DNA of 64,000 nt from Sphingopyxis sp. JAI108 (GTDB lineage: Bacteria > Pseudomonadota > Alphaproteobacteria > Sphingomonadales > Sphingomonadaceae). Within the stretch, counting starts at the first letter, position 1; each line of letters starts with the position of its first letter. The stretch covers positions 1,674,001-1,738,000 of the forward strand of contig NZ_JACCCJ010000001.1 in assembly GCF_013410105.1 (NCBI RefSeq), read 5' to 3'. The notes under the pieces are model-generated. The model worked only from the letters and a program-made list of their open reading frames with translations, was not told the DNA's origin and ran no database searches. The translations under genes and the position numbers were made by a program. Shown piece after piece: positions 27,023-36,122 of this stretch.

Positions 27023-27661
27023 ATGAAAACACCGACCTGCCAACTCTACCTCATTTCCCCGCTCGACGTCGGCGGCGATTTTCCCGTCCGGCTGGAGGAG
27101 GCGCTGTCCGCAGGCCCCGTCGCGGCCTTCCAGTTTCGCATCAAGAATGTCGACCAGCATGACGCGGCTCGGCTGGCGGAACCGTTGCAAGCGATCTGCG
27201 CCGCGCAGGAGGTCGCCTTCATCGTCAACGACGATGTCGCGCTCGCGAAGCGGCTGAAGGCCGACGGCGTGCATCTGGGGCAGGGCGATGGCGATCCCAG
27301 GGAAGCGCGCCGCCTGCTCGGTCCCGACGCGCAGATCGGCGTGACCTGCCACGACAGCCGCCATCTCGCGATGGACGCGGGCGAGGCGGGCGCCGATTAT
27401 GTTGCGTTCGGCGCTTTTTTTCCGACGACCACCAAGGCGGTGGAGCATCACCCCGAACCCGAGATACTGACCTGGTGGCAGGGGTTGTTCGAGCTGCCGT
27501 GCGTCGCGATCGGCGGGATCACGACGGCCAATGCGAAGATTCTGGTCGACGCCGGGGCCGATTTCCTTGCCGTGTCGGGCGGTGTGTGGGGGCATCCCGA
27601 AGGCCCCGCGGCGGCCGTGCGCGCCTTTACCGATATCCTCGAAAATCAGCCGGCGGGATAA
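27023..27661 (+). CDS. thiE: thiamine-phosphate synthase
   Basis: A 212-residue TIM-barrel protein that joins the HMP-PP and thiazole-phosphate halves of thiamine. The characteristic FGAFFPTTTKA, GVHLGQGDGD and AIGGITTANAK segments are visible, along with FIVNDDVALA. No TPP riboswitch precedes it; the start is only 35 bp from the divergent lipoprotein start. No other thi genes are in the window. Confidence 0.9.
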   Translation: MKTPTCQLYLISPLDVGGDFPVRLEEALSAGPVAAFQFRIKNVDQHDAARLAEPLQAICAAQEVAFIVNDDVALAKRLKADGVHLGQGDGDPREARRLLGPDAQIGVTCHDSRHLAMDAGEAGADYVAFGAFFPTTTKAVEHHPEPEILTWWQGLFELPCVAIGGITTANAKILVDAGADFLAVSGGVWGHPEGPAAAVRAFTDILENQPAG

Positions 27662-27941
27662 TCGCGTCCCGGCGTTTTCGGTTCCTTTTTCGGCGCAGAC
27701 GGCGCCCCCGCATCCTTGCGCCAGCCAAACAGGCCGGCGCAAGGCGCCCCGCGCGGCTTTGCTGCGGTGCCGCGAGGGAGCGGCGGGGTAAGTTCGGGAT
27801 GCTCGATACTCATCATGGCGGTCGATATGGCACCGTTGCCACACGTCATATTGGATCGATGCGTCAAATCGGCGTCGGTTCGTCGCCTTTTCGCTTGCGC
27901 CGCGCGCTCTGGCCCGCAAGACAGCGGCCGGAGATAAATAT

Positions 27942-29903
27942 ATGAACGAAACCACCGCAGCGCCGACCTCGCGCGGCCGCGAACTGACGATACGTGCGAT
28001 CCTGCTCGGCGGCCTGCTGACGTTGATGTTCACGGCCGCGAACGTCTATCTCGGGCTGAAGGTCGGGCTGACCTTCGCGACGTCGATCCCCGCGGCGGTG
28101 ATCTCGATGGCGCTGCTGCGCTATATGGCGGGCTCGACGATCCTCGAGAATAATATCGTCCAGACGATCGCGAGCGCCGCGGGCACGCTGGCGGCGATCA
28201 TCTTCGTGCTGCCGGGGCTTGTCATGGTCGGTTACTGGCAGGGCTTCCCGATGCTGGAAACCACCGCGATCACGATGCTCGGCGGGATTTTGGGCGTGCT
28301 CTTTTCCGTCCCGCTGCGCCGCGCGCTCGTTGTCGATTCGGATCTGCCCTATCCCGAAGGCCGCGCCGCCGCCGAAGTGCTGCAGGTCGGCGCGGCGAGC
28401 GTCGAGGGGGCGGAAGAGAATAAGGCGGGACTGTCGGCGCTGATGTGGAATTCGCTCGTCGCGGCGGGCTTCACGCTGCTCACGCAAATGAAGCTCGCGG
28501 GGGCCGAGGTCGCGCGCTGGTTCAGCGTCGGCGCCGGCGCGACGGGGGTCGCGGGCGGGCTCGCCTTTGCGCTGTTCGGCGTCGGCCACCTCGTCGGCCT
28601 GTCGGTCGGCATGGCGCAACTCGTCGGGTTGGTCACGGGCTGGTGGGTGCTGCTCCCGATCCTGACGCAGGGCGGGGCGGGGGACCCCGAGACGCTGGCG
28701 AACACGGTTTTCCGAGCCGATGTGCGCTTCTTCGGCGCCGGTGTCATCGCGGTCGCGGCGATCTGGACGCTTATAAGGATCGCCGGGCCGGTGCTCGGCG
28801 GCATTCGTTCGGCGATGGCGGCATCGCGGGCGCGGCAGGGCGGGCAGGCGCTGGCGATCGAGGAACAGGATATGTCGATCAGCTGGGTGTTCGGCGGCTC
28901 GCTGTTCCTGATGCTGCCGATCGGTATCCTGCTCTGGTCCGAGCTTTCGGGCGGGCCGCTGGCGGGCGCGTCGTTCGCGCTGATCGCGGGGGCGATCCTG
29001 TTCATCATCATCGTCGGGCTGATGATCGCCTCGGTCACCGGCTATATGGCGGGGCTTATCGGCGCGTCGAACTCGCCGGTGTCGGGGATCGGCATCCTTG
29101 CGATCATCGCGTCGTCGCTGCTCCTTCTCGGCCTGCTCGGGCGCGGCGGGGGAGAGGCTGAAATCGGCGCGATGGTCGCCTATGCGCTGATCGTCACGGG
29201 ACTGGTGTTCGGTATCGCGACGATTTCGAACGACAATCTCCAGGATTTGAAGACCGGCCAGCTTGTCGGCGCGACGCCTTGGAAACAGCAGGTCGCGCTG
29301 ATCATCGGCGTGATCTTCGGCTCGCTCATCGTCCCGCCAGTGCTCAATGTGCTCAACGAGACATTGGGCTTCGTCGGCGCGCCGGGGGCTGGTCCGAACG
29401 CGCTCGCGGCGCCGCAGGCGGGGCTGATCTCGTCGCTCGCGCAGGGCGTGCTTGGCGGCGACCTCAACTGGACGATGCTGGGCTATGGCGCGCTTGCCGG
29501 CGTCGGCTTCGTCATCGTCGATGCGTTGCTCGGCCGCGCCGGCAAGCTCAGGCTCCCCCCGCTCGCGATCGGCATCGGCATCTATCTGCCGATGGCGGTG
29601 ATCCTGCCGGTGGTGATCGGCGCGGTCGGCGGATGGTTCTACGATCGCTGGGCGACAAAGCGCCCGAACGCGAGCTTTGCGCACCGCATGGGCGTGCTGA
29701 CCGCGACGGGGATGATCGTCGGCGAAAGCCTGTTCGGCGTGCTCTATGCGGGGATCGTCGCGGGCAGCGGCAGCGACGCGCCGCTGGCCGTCGTCGGCGA
29801 CGGCTATGCGCCCTATGCGCCGTGGGTCGGCCTGATCCTGTTCGCGGGCCTCGTCTGGTTGAGCTACAAGCGCACGCGCGCGATGGTGGTCGCGACGCCC
29901 TGA
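27942..29903 (+). CDS. OPT family oligopeptide transporter
   Basis: A 653-residue polytopic membrane protein with about 14-16 predicted segments. The N-terminal signature (LTLMFTAANVYLGLKVGLTF), the NNIVQTIASAAGTLA helix, the SDLPYPEGRAAAEVL loop and the ISNDNLQDLKTGQLVGATPW cytoplasmic loop are typical of the bacterial OPT branch. Substrates are probably oligopeptides or metal-chelate conjugates, taken up with protons; the substrate cannot be told from sequence. GGAG lies nine bases ahead of the ATG. Confidence 0.9.
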   Translation: MNETTAAPTSRGRELTIRAILLGGLLTLMFTAANVYLGLKVGLTFATSIPAAVISMALLRYMAGSTILENNIVQTIASAAGTLAAIIFVLPGLVMVGYWQGFPMLETTAITMLGGILGVLFSVPLRRALVVDSDLPYPEGRAAAEVLQVGAASVEGAEENKAGLSALMWNSLVAAGFTLLTQMKLAGAEVARWFSVGAGATGVAGGLAFALFGVGHLVGLSVGMAQLVGLVTGWWVLLPILTQGGAGDPETLANTVFRADVRFFGAGVIAVAAIWTLIRIAGPVLGGIRSAMAASRARQGGQALAIEEQDMSISWVFGGSLFLMLPIGILLWSELSGGPLAGASFALIAGAILFIIIVGLMIASVTGYMAGLIGASNSPVSGIGILAIIASSLLLLGLLGRGGGEAEIGAMVAYALIVTGLVFGIATISNDNLQDLKTGQLVGATPWKQQVALIIGVIFGSLIVPPVLNVLNETLGFVGAPGAGPNALAAPQAGLISSLAQGVLGGDLNWTMLGYGALAGVGFVIVDALLGRAGKLRLPPLAIGIGIYLPMAVILPVVIGAVGGWFYDRWATKRPNASFAHRMGVLTATGMIVGESLFGVLYAGIVAGSGSDAPLAVVGDGYAPYAPWVGLILFAGLVWLSYKRTRAMVVATP

Positions 29904-30010
29904 CACGCGGCTTGCCCTTCGGCGCGCGCGCGGCTAAAGGCGCGCACTTGACAGCTGTGCCCGGCGGGCACCGCTTTGCTCTTTCCATCCTTGAACTGTG
30001 AGTGTGTGCG

Positions 30011-30574
30011 ATGAAGATCACCGGCGTTGAAATCCGTCCCGGCAATATTATCGAATATGAAGGCGGCATCTGGAAGGTCACCAAGATCCAGCACACCCAG
30101 CCGGGCAAGGGCGGCGCCTATATGCAGGTCGAAGCCAAGAATCTGATCGACGGGCGCAAGCTCAACAACCGTTTCCGCAGTGCCGACACGGTCGAAAAGG
30201 TCCGCCTCGACACCAAGGATTTCCAGTTCCTCTATGCCGAGGGCGACGACCTGGTGTTCATGGACAAGGACAGCTTCGAACAGATCAACATCTCGAAGGA
30301 TGTCGTCGGCGAGGCGCATGAATTCCTGCAGGACGGCATGGACGTCGTGCTCGAGCTTTGGGAAGAGCGCCCGATCTCGGTCGAGCTGCCCGAAACGATC
30401 GAAGCGACGATCGTCGAGGCCGACGCGGTGGTGAAGGGGCAGACGGCGTCGTCGTCGTACAAGCCCGCGATCCTCGACAATGGGGTGCGCGTGATGGTGC
30501 CGCCGCATATCACCAGCGGTACCCGCATCGTCGTGCATGTCTACGACCGCGAATATGTCCGCCGCGCGGACTGA
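30011..30574 (+). CDS. efp: elongation factor P
   Basis: A 187-residue three-domain OB-fold protein that relieves ribosome stalling at polyproline. The modifiable tip Lys33 is in [11 protein letters not shown], and domain III carries the family C-terminal stretch ([20 protein letters not shown]). The Lys at the tip suggests EpmA-type lysylation, but no epmA or epmB is in the window. An in-frame GTG nine bases upstream is possible; the ATG gives the standard MKITG start. Confidence 0.95.
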   Translation: MKITGVEIRPGNIIEYEGGIWKVTKIQHTQPGKGGAYMQVEAKNLIDGRKLNNRFRSADTVEKVRLDTKDFQFLYAEGDDLVFMDKDSFEQINISKDVVGEAHEFLQDGMDVVLELWEERPISVELPETIEATIVEADAVVKGQTASSSYKPAILDNGVRVMVPPHITSGTRIVVHVYDREYVRRAD

Positions 30575-30581
30575 TTAGTTC

Positions 30582-30601
30582 CCCTCCCGCTTGCGGGAGG
30601 G
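30582..30601. repeat. short palindromic repeat between efp and suhB
   Basis: CCCTCCCGC-TT-GCGGGAGGG, the same core palindrome that occurs twice in the element within bkdB. It starts 7 bp after the efp stop codon and just before the suhB ribosome-binding site, so the hairpin would form in an efp-suhB transcript. Confidence 0.75.
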
Positions 30602-30613
30602 CGGAGAAAAATT

Positions 30614-31432
30614 ATGGCCGTATCTGGCATCATCACCGTCATGGAACGCGCCGCGCGCAAGGCCGGCACGAAGCTGCGCCGCGACTTCGGCGAGATCGAG
30701 CATTTGCAGGTTTCGCAAAAGGGGCCCGCGGATTTCGTTTCGAAGGCCGACCAGGCCGCCGAGCGCACGCTGTATGACGAGCTGACCCATGCGCGTCCGG
30801 GCTGGGGCTTCAAGATGGAAGAGGCGGGCGAGATCGAGGGCGATCCCGGCAAGCCGCGCTTCATCATCGACCCGCTCGACGGCACCTCGAACTTCCTGCA
30901 CGCGATCCCGCATTTCGCGATCTCGATCGCGGTACAGGAACCCAAGCCCGGCGGCGGCTGGGGCGACGTCACGGCGGCACTCGTCTACCAGCCCGTTACC
31001 GACGAAAGCTATTGGGCCGAGCGCGGCCGCGGCGCGTGGCTGCACGACCGGCGTTTGCGTGTGGCGTCGCGCCGCCACCTCAACGAATGCCTGATCGCGA
31101 CGGGCATCCCATATATGGGCCATGGCAATATGGCGCAGTGGAGCCGCATTTTCGGTGCGGTTGCGCCCGAAGTCGCCGGTATCCGCCGCTTCGGCGCCGC
31201 CAGCCTTGACCTCGCATGGGTCGCGGCGGGCCGTTACGACGGCTTCTGGGAAAGCGACCTGCAGGTCTGGGACGTCGCGGCGGGCATGCTGCTCGTGCGC
31301 GAAGCCGGCGGTTTCGTCAGCGATTTCCGCGGCGGCGACCGCGCGATCGATCGCAGCGAGTTCATCGCGGGCAGCGCCGCGGTGCACTCGAAGCTGCAGA
31401 AGCTGGTCGCGGGCGCGCTGCGGAACGCGTGA
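30614..31432 (+). CDS. suhB: inositol-1-monophosphatase / SuhB family
   Basis: A 272-residue Mg-dependent phosphatase. The three metal/substrate motifs are present: EEAGEIEGDPG, IIDPLDGTSNFLHAIPHF, and ESDLQVWDVAAGMLLVREAGG. It dephosphorylates inositol-1-phosphate and similar sugars. In enterobacteria SuhB also assists rRNA transcription antitermination, which may or may not apply here. GCGGAG lies 10 bases ahead of the ATG. Confidence 0.92.
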   Translation: MAVSGIITVMERAARKAGTKLRRDFGEIEHLQVSQKGPADFVSKADQAAERTLYDELTHARPGWGFKMEEAGEIEGDPGKPRFIIDPLDGTSNFLHAIPHFAISIAVQEPKPGGGWGDVTAALVYQPVTDESYWAERGRGAWLHDRRLRVASRRHLNECLIATGIPYMGHGNMAQWSRIFGAVAPEVAGIRRFGAASLDLAWVAAGRYDGFWESDLQVWDVAAGMLLVREAGGFVSDFRGGDRAIDRSEFIAGSAAVHSKLQKLVAGALRNA

Positions 31433-31438
31433 GAGCGC

Positions 31439-31978
31439 TTATTTCTTTTTGACGTCGTTCCCGTCGTTAAAGACGAAGGTATCGAAATTGGCCATAACGT
31501 CGGTCCAAATTTGTAGGTTTTCGATGAACTGCGCGCGCGGCATGCCTCCGGCATCGAGATAGATATCCATCTCGATGACCGGGTCATTCTCTTTATCGAC
31601 ATAGGTGCGGCCGTAGCGGTTCTTGGCGTTCCACTCGTTCGTCCGTTCGACGGGGAAGGGCTTGCCGATCGTGAAGCCCGTATAGAATTCGATGGAACTG
31701 CAGGGCCCCAGCTTTACCCCGCCGTCGCAGCCGAGAAAATAGATGGTGAAATTGCGCCCGCCACTGGCGGATTTGATATAGGTGGTGCCGTCCTTGTCGG
31801 CCTCAACCTTGGCGCGATAGCCCTCGTCGGACAGCAGCTTGGCGATTTGCCCGGCGTCTGCCTTGATCGGAATATCCGCGGTTGTCGCCTCCTGAAGCGC
31901 CGTCGTATTTTCTATGGCACCCTGCGCTGGTGCGGCAGGCGATACTGCAAGCATCGCCGCGACTAAAATTGTCTTCAC
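31439..31978 (-). CDS. secreted YbjN-domain protein
   Basis: About 179 residues with a signal peptide (VKTILVAAMLAVSPAAPAQG). The mature part has the YbjN fold pattern: ILEYK-like LLSDEGYRAKVEADKDG, TYIKSASGGRNFTIYFLGCD, then NEWNAKNRYGRTYVDKEND and PVIEMDIYLDAGGM. GTG 31978 with AAGGGGG upstream is favoured over ATG 31996. The next gene is a paralogue. The YbjN family is linked to type III secretion chaperone-like folds and stress, but the function of secreted sphingomonad members is unknown. Convergent with suhB (6-bp gap). Confidence 0.75.
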   Translation of the reverse strand: MKTILVAAMLAVSPAAPAQGAIENTTALQEATTADIPIKADAGQIAKLLSDEGYRAKVEADKDGTTYIKSASGGRNFTIYFLGCDGGVKLGPCSSIEFYTGFTIGKPFPVERTNEWNAKNRYGRTYVDKENDPVIEMDIYLDAGGMPRAQFIENLQIWTDVMANFDTFVFNDGNDVKKK

Positions 31979-32018
31979 GAATTCCCCCTTGTTCACCCAT
32001 CATCCGGGCCGGCTGTCC

Positions 32019-32501
32019 CTATTTCTCGAAAACATAAGCCCGGAAGCTGTCCATCAGCGAGGCCCAGGTGTTGAAGGTCTCGCCGACATTTTCGCGCGGG
32101 ATGCCCGCGAAATCGAGGTCGACGTCCATTTCCAGCACCGGGTCGCCGGCGTCGTCCTTATAGGCGCGCGCGAAACGCTTTTCCTTGTTCCACTGGTTGA
32201 GCCGTTCGAGCGTGACGTCCTTGGCGTCGCTGAATCCCATATAATATTGCAGCGTCTTGCACCGCTGGCCCGCATCGCAATTCATGAAGAGGACGAGGAA
32301 TTTCAGGCCGGCCCGGTTGCTTTCGATATAGGGATCGTCGCCCTCCTTGACGACGATCGTCGCGGGCCAGCCCTGCGACTCGACGATCGCCTTGATCGTC
32401 TCCGGATTCGCCGCGTTGACCAGTTCGGCATGCGCCGGAGTCGCCAGCAAAAGCGCCAGCGGGGCAAAGGCGGCGGCGGCGCGAGCGGTGATTGGTCCCA
32501 T
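32019..32501 (-). CDS. secreted YbjN-domain protein, tandem paralogue
   Basis: A 160-residue exported protein (signal peptide ending TPAHA). The mature domain parallels its neighbour: IVESQGWPATIVVKEGDDPY, FLVLFMNCDAGQRCKTLQYY, then NQWNKEKRFARAYKDDAGD and LEMDVDLDFAGIP. A Cys pair in the central loop is shared by both. AAGGGAGC precedes the ATG. It is transcribed away from nuoA and is probably an operon with the following paralogue, 40 bp downstream. Confidence 0.78.
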   Translation of the reverse strand: MGPITARAAAAFAPLALLLATPAHAELVNAANPETIKAIVESQGWPATIVVKEGDDPYIESNRAGLKFLVLFMNCDAGQRCKTLQYYMGFSDAKDVTLERLNQWNKEKRFARAYKDDAGDPVLEMDVDLDFAGIPRENVGETFNTWASLMDSFRAYVFEK

Positions 32502-32654
32502 ATAAGCTCCCTTGGTCGATATTCAGGGTCCGTACCGCCCCGAAAAGCGCGGCACAGCGACCCTTTTTCGCTTGCGTATCACAGCGATAGGGGCGCTCGC
32601 CAGCGCGCATTATGCTTTTGGTCACGCGCGAAACGAAAATCCTGCCCGCGGTGC

Positions 32655-32683
32655 TTGCGACACGCGGCTTGGTGGCCTAAAGC
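32655..32683 (+). promoter_or_regulatory. candidate nuo operon promoter
   Basis: TTGCGA and TAAAGC with a 17-bp spacer, 53 bp ahead of the nuoA start. It is the best -35/-10 pair in the intergenic region between the divergent YbjN gene and nuoA, but it matches consensus only loosely. Confidence 0.3.
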
Positions 32684-32736
32684 GCCCCCCATAAACGGGT
32701 GCGAGACACCCCAAAACAACAGAACTGCGAGCTCCC

Positions 32737-33111
32737 ATGGTCGATCTGACGCAATATTTGCCGATTCTGATCTTTCTTGTCGTCGCCGTCGGCCTGTCCT
32801 CCGCCTTCGTGTTCCTTCCGATGGGCGTCGCGCGGTTGACCGGGGCGCACAAGCCCGATCCGGCGAAGCTGACCGAATATGAATGCGGTTTTCCCGCTTT
32901 TGAAGATGCGCGCAGCCAGTTCGACGTGCGTTTCTACCTCGTCGCCATCCTTTTCATCATCTTCGACCTCGAAGCGGCCTTCCTCTTTCCCTGGGCGGTC
33001 AGCCTCGAGGAAATCGGCTGGGCCGGCTGGGCGACGATGATGGTTTTCCTCGCCGAACTGACCCTCGGCCTTGTTTATGCCTGGAAGAAAGGGGCGCTGG
33101 ATTGGGAATGA
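32737..33111 (+). CDS. nuoA: NADH-quinone oxidoreductase subunit A
   Basis: A 124-residue inner-membrane subunit of complex I with three membrane helices. The conserved loop [20 protein letters not shown] with its Cys, the helix [20 protein letters not shown], and the C-terminal helix ending [12 protein letters not shown] are textbook NuoA. First gene of the 14-subunit operon. Its stop overlaps the nuoB start. Confidence 0.96.
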   Translation: MVDLTQYLPILIFLVVAVGLSSAFVFLPMGVARLTGAHKPDPAKLTEYECGFPAFEDARSQFDVRFYLVAILFIIFDLEAAFLFPWAVSLEEIGWAGWATMMVFLAELTLGLVYAWKKGALDWE

Positions 33112-33695
33112 GCAATTCGAGCATCCTGATGCCCGGCCAGATGCCGGTCGCGCCGGGGACCAACCCCGAGCTGTTTCCGGTGGCGCCGGGGACAAGCCCC
33201 GACGCGGGCTTTTTCGACGACCTCAACAGCGAGGTCGGCGACAAGGGCTTTCTCGTCACCTCGACCGAGGATCTGTTCAACTGGGCACGCACCGGCTCGC
33301 TCTGGTGGATGACTTTTGGCCTCGCGTGCTGTGCAGTCGAGATGATCCACGTCAACATGCCGCGTTACGACATGGAACGCTTCGGCGCCGCGCCGCGCGC
33401 GAGCCCGCGCCAGTCGGACGTGATGATCGTCGCGGGGACGTTGTGCAACAAGATGGCGCCCGCGCTGCGCCGGGTATACGACCAGATGTCGAACCCGAAA
33501 TATGTCATCTCGATGGGCAGCTGTGCCAATGGTGGCGGCTATTATCACTATAGCTATTCGGTGGTGCGCGGCTGCGATCGCATCGTGCCGGTCGATATCT
33601 ATGTCCCGGGCTGCCCGCCGACCGCCGAGGCTCTGCTTTATGGCGTGATGCAGTTGCAGCGGAAGATCCGCCGCATCGGGACGATCGAACGCTGA
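33108..33695 (+). CDS. nuoB: NADH-quinone oxidoreductase subunit B
   Basis: A 195-residue peripheral subunit that carries the terminal N2 4Fe-4S cluster next to the quinone site. The cluster ligands are Cys74 and Cys75 ([11 protein letters not shown]), Cys139 ([10 protein letters not shown]) and Cys169 ([13 protein letters not shown]). The N-terminal 35 residues are Pro/Gly-rich with two copies of VAPGT-N/S-P, a variable extension. ATG overlaps the nuoA stop (ATGA). Confidence 0.96.
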   Translation: MSNSSILMPGQMPVAPGTNPELFPVAPGTSPDAGFFDDLNSEVGDKGFLVTSTEDLFNWARTGSLWWMTFGLACCAVEMIHVNMPRYDMERFGAAPRASPRQSDVMIVAGTLCNKMAPALRRVYDQMSNPKYVISMGSCANGGGYYHYSYSVVRGCDRIVPVDIYVPGCPPTAEALLYGVMQLQRKIRRIGTIER

Positions 33696-34612
33696 TGGCC
33701 CATCCCGCTCCCCTCGTTGCGCCGCAGCCCTCGCTCGCGGCCGCGCTGAAGACGCTGCTCGGCACCGATCTGCTCGCGCACGTGTTCACCGTCGATGAAG
33801 ACAGCATCACCGTCGATCGGAGCGCCGTCGCCGGCGTAATGGTCGCGCTGCGCGACAATCTCAAATATCAGCAGCTGATGGAAATCGCCGGGGTCGACTA
33901 TCCCGAGCGGCCCGAGCGGTTCGAGGTCGTCTATCACCTGCTCAGCGTGACGAAGAACCATCGCCTGCGCGTGCGCGTGTCGACCGACGAGGCGACGCCG
34001 GTGCCGACGGTCGTGCCCGTGTGGCCGAACGCCGGCTGGCTCGAACGCGAAGTGTTCGACATGTATGGCGTGCTGTTCGCGGGCAATCCTGACCTTCGCC
34101 GCATCCTGACCGACTATGGTTTTCAGGGGCACCCGCAGCGCAAGGACTTCCCGCTGACCGGCTATACCGAACTGCGCTATTCGGAAGAAGACAAGCGTGT
34201 CGTGTACGAGCCGGTGAAACTGGCGCAGGATTTCCGCAACTTCGACTTCCTTTCGCCGTGGGAAGGCGCCGATTATGTGTTGCCGGGCGATGAAAAGGCC
34301 GGCGGGACGGGCGAAGCGCCGGGCAAGGGCGCGCCGACGCCGATGACCGCCAAGGAAGTAAAGGCATCCGACGACAAAGCGAAAGCCGCGCCGCCGCCGA
34401 CCCCGAAGACGACCGAAAAGCCGGCGCAGACGGGGGCGGGCAACAAGGCGAACAAGGAAGCCGCGAAGCCGAGCAAGGACGGCGCGAAGGCCAAGGCGGA
34501 CGGCGAGTCCAAGACGCCCGCCACCGCCAAGGCCGAGAAGGCGCCCGCCAAGGCGAAGGCCCCGGCCAAGCCGCGCACGCCGCGCAAGCCGAAAACAGGA
34601 GGTGACGCATGA
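33695..34612 (+). CDS. nuoC: NADH-quinone oxidoreductase subunit C with basic tail
   Basis: A 305-residue protein. The NuoC core (about 1-197) holds the family stretches [34 protein letters not shown] and the signature [19 protein letters not shown]. The last ~107 residues are a low-complexity Ala/Lys/Pro tail (for example [19 protein letters not shown]) that resembles histone H1-like proteins and is absent from standard NuoC of about 200 residues. It is a peripheral-arm subunit next to NuoD. The start overlaps the nuoB stop. Confidence 0.93.
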   Translation: MAHPAPLVAPQPSLAAALKTLLGTDLLAHVFTVDEDSITVDRSAVAGVMVALRDNLKYQQLMEIAGVDYPERPERFEVVYHLLSVTKNHRLRVRVSTDEATPVPTVVPVWPNAGWLEREVFDMYGVLFAGNPDLRRILTDYGFQGHPQRKDFPLTGYTELRYSEEDKRVVYEPVKLAQDFRNFDFLSPWEGADYVLPGDEKAGGTGEAPGKGAPTPMTAKEVKASDDKAKAAPPPTPKTTEKPAQTGAGNKANKEAAKPSKDGAKAKADGESKTPATAKAEKAPAKAKAPAKPRTPRKPKTGGDA

Positions 34613-35880
34613 CCGACGCTCCCCAAATGGCTTCTGGAGCGGTCAAGCACCACGGCAGCGACATGTTCGAAGGCTATCCGGTCGACACCGCGAACACCGC
34701 GGGCGATCAGGCCGTCACCAATTACACCATCAACTTCGGCCCGCAGCACCCCGCGGCGCACGGCGTTTTGCGCATGGTGATGGAGCTCGACGGCGAGATC
34801 ATCGAGCGCGTCGATCCGCACGTCGGTCTGCTCCATCGCGGCACTGAAAAGCTGATCGAATATAAGACCTATCTCCAGGCGTTGCCCTATTTCGACCGGC
34901 TGGATTATTGCTCGCCGCTCGGCATGGAGCACAGCTATGTGCTCGCGATCGAAAAGCTGCTCGACCTCGAAGTCCCGGCGCGCGCGCAATATCTGCGCGT
35001 GCTGTTCGCGGAGCTGACGCGCATCTGCAACCATATGCTCAACATCGGGTCGCACGTCATGGACGTCGGCGCGATGACCCCGAACCTGTGGGTGTTCGAA
35101 CTGCGCGAGGATTGCCTCAATTTCTTCGAGCGCGCTTCGGGTGCGCGCATGCACAGCGCCTATTTCCGCCCCGGCGGTGTCCATCAGGATGTGCCCGAAA
35201 AGCTGCTCGTCGACATCGGCGAATGGGTCGAAACGCGCCTGCCCAAGCTGTTCGGCGACGCGATGAGCCTGGTCATCGACAACCGCATCTTCAAACAGCG
35301 CAACGTCGACATCGCGACGGTGAGCAAGGAAGACGCGCTGGCGTGGGGCTTCTCCGGCCCGATGATCCGCGGCAGCGGCATCGCATGGGATTTGCGCAAG
35401 TCGCAGCCCTATGACGCCTATGCTGCGATGGAATTCGACATTCCCGTCGGCACCCGCGGTGACTGCTACGACCGCTTCATGGTGCGCGTCGAGGAAGTCT
35501 ATCAGTCGGCAAAGATCATCAAGCAGTGCCTGCGCGACATGCCGACCGGCCCGATCGCCAGCCTCGACCGCAAGGTCGTGCCGCCGAAGCGCGGCGAGAT
35601 GAAGCAGTCGATGGAATCGCTGATCCATCATTTCAAGCTTTATACCGAGGGCTTCCACGTCCCCGCGGGCGAAGTTTACGTCGCGACCGAAAGCCCCAAG
35701 GGTGAGTTCGGCGTCTATCTGGTCAGCGACGGCACCAACAAGCCGTACCGCTGCAAGATCCGCCCGACGGCGTTCTCGCACCTGCAGGCGATGGACATGA
35801 TGTCGAAGGGGCATATGCTCGCGGATACGACCGCGATCATCGGCGCCATCGATGTGGTGTTCGGGGAGTGTGATCGGTGA
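34609..35880 (+). CDS. nuoD: NADH-quinone oxidoreductase subunit D
   Basis: A 423-residue 49-kDa-type subunit that forms the quinone chamber with NuoB. Hallmarks are [32 protein letters not shown], the [17 protein letters not shown] segment, and the C-terminal STEAPKGE-like [16 protein letters not shown]. It ends in the usual [12 protein letters not shown]. The start overlaps the nuoC stop. Confidence 0.97.
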   Translation: MTDAPQMASGAVKHHGSDMFEGYPVDTANTAGDQAVTNYTINFGPQHPAAHGVLRMVMELDGEIIERVDPHVGLLHRGTEKLIEYKTYLQALPYFDRLDYCSPLGMEHSYVLAIEKLLDLEVPARAQYLRVLFAELTRICNHMLNIGSHVMDVGAMTPNLWVFELREDCLNFFERASGARMHSAYFRPGGVHQDVPEKLLVDIGEWVETRLPKLFGDAMSLVIDNRIFKQRNVDIATVSKEDALAWGFSGPMIRGSGIAWDLRKSQPYDAYAAMEFDIPVGTRGDCYDRFMVRVEEVYQSAKIIKQCLRDMPTGPIASLDRKVVPPKRGEMKQSMESLIHHFKLYTEGFHVPAGEVYVATESPKGEFGVYLVSDGTNKPYRCKIRPTAFSHLQAMDMMSKGHMLADTTAIIGAIDVVFGECDR

Positions 35881-36122
35881 TGCCTGGCGTGATTTCGTGG
35901 ATCGACAGCGGTTATCGCGAAGGCGCTAAGCGATCCAACTCTGCGATGGGTCTGCTGCTTGCCCTGACTGGCCTTGTTGCACTCAGCGTGGACAGCGCAG
36001 TTTTGCGTATTTCTGCAATCGCTCTGGCGGTCTTTGTTTTTGCCTTGTTCGGATGGCGCATGGTTGTTGTCTTCCGGGAAATGGCAATGGCCGAAGATCG
36101 TAGGAAGAATATCAATGGCTGA
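35880..36122 (+). CDS. small two-TM protein inserted between nuoD and nuoE
   Basis: An 80-residue protein with two membrane helices (about 23-40, MGLLLALTGLVALSVDS; and 44-62, ISAIALAVFVFALFGWRMV) and a charged C-terminus (EDRRKNING). Its ATG overlaps the nuoD stop as TGATG, and its end overlaps nuoE by 8 bp. Base composition is visibly less GC-rich than the flanking nuo genes. It is not a known complex I subunit. Possibly a sphingomonad-specific accessory or a neutral insertion. Confidence 0.65.
   Translation: MPGVISWIDSGYREGAKRSNSAMGLLLALTGLVALSVDSAVLRISAIALAVFVFALFGWRMVVVFREMAMAEDRRKNING

Noticed and set aside
27646..27867. 73-codon minus-strand ORF between thiE and the OPT gene, with a hairpin CTTGCGCC/GGCGCAAG at 27715-27743
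   Set aside because: Low-complexity Pro/Ala/Lys sequence, no ribosome-binding site, overlaps the thiE end; the 280-bp gap shows hairpin-forming GC repeats but no supported gene.
27864..29906. 680-codon minus-strand open frame opposite the OPT transporter, and similar long antisense frames opposite nuoF, bkd and gap
   Set aside because: High-GC codon bias leaves antisense frames open; their translations are Arg/Asp/Gln-rich without domains, while the plus-strand proteins are clear family members.
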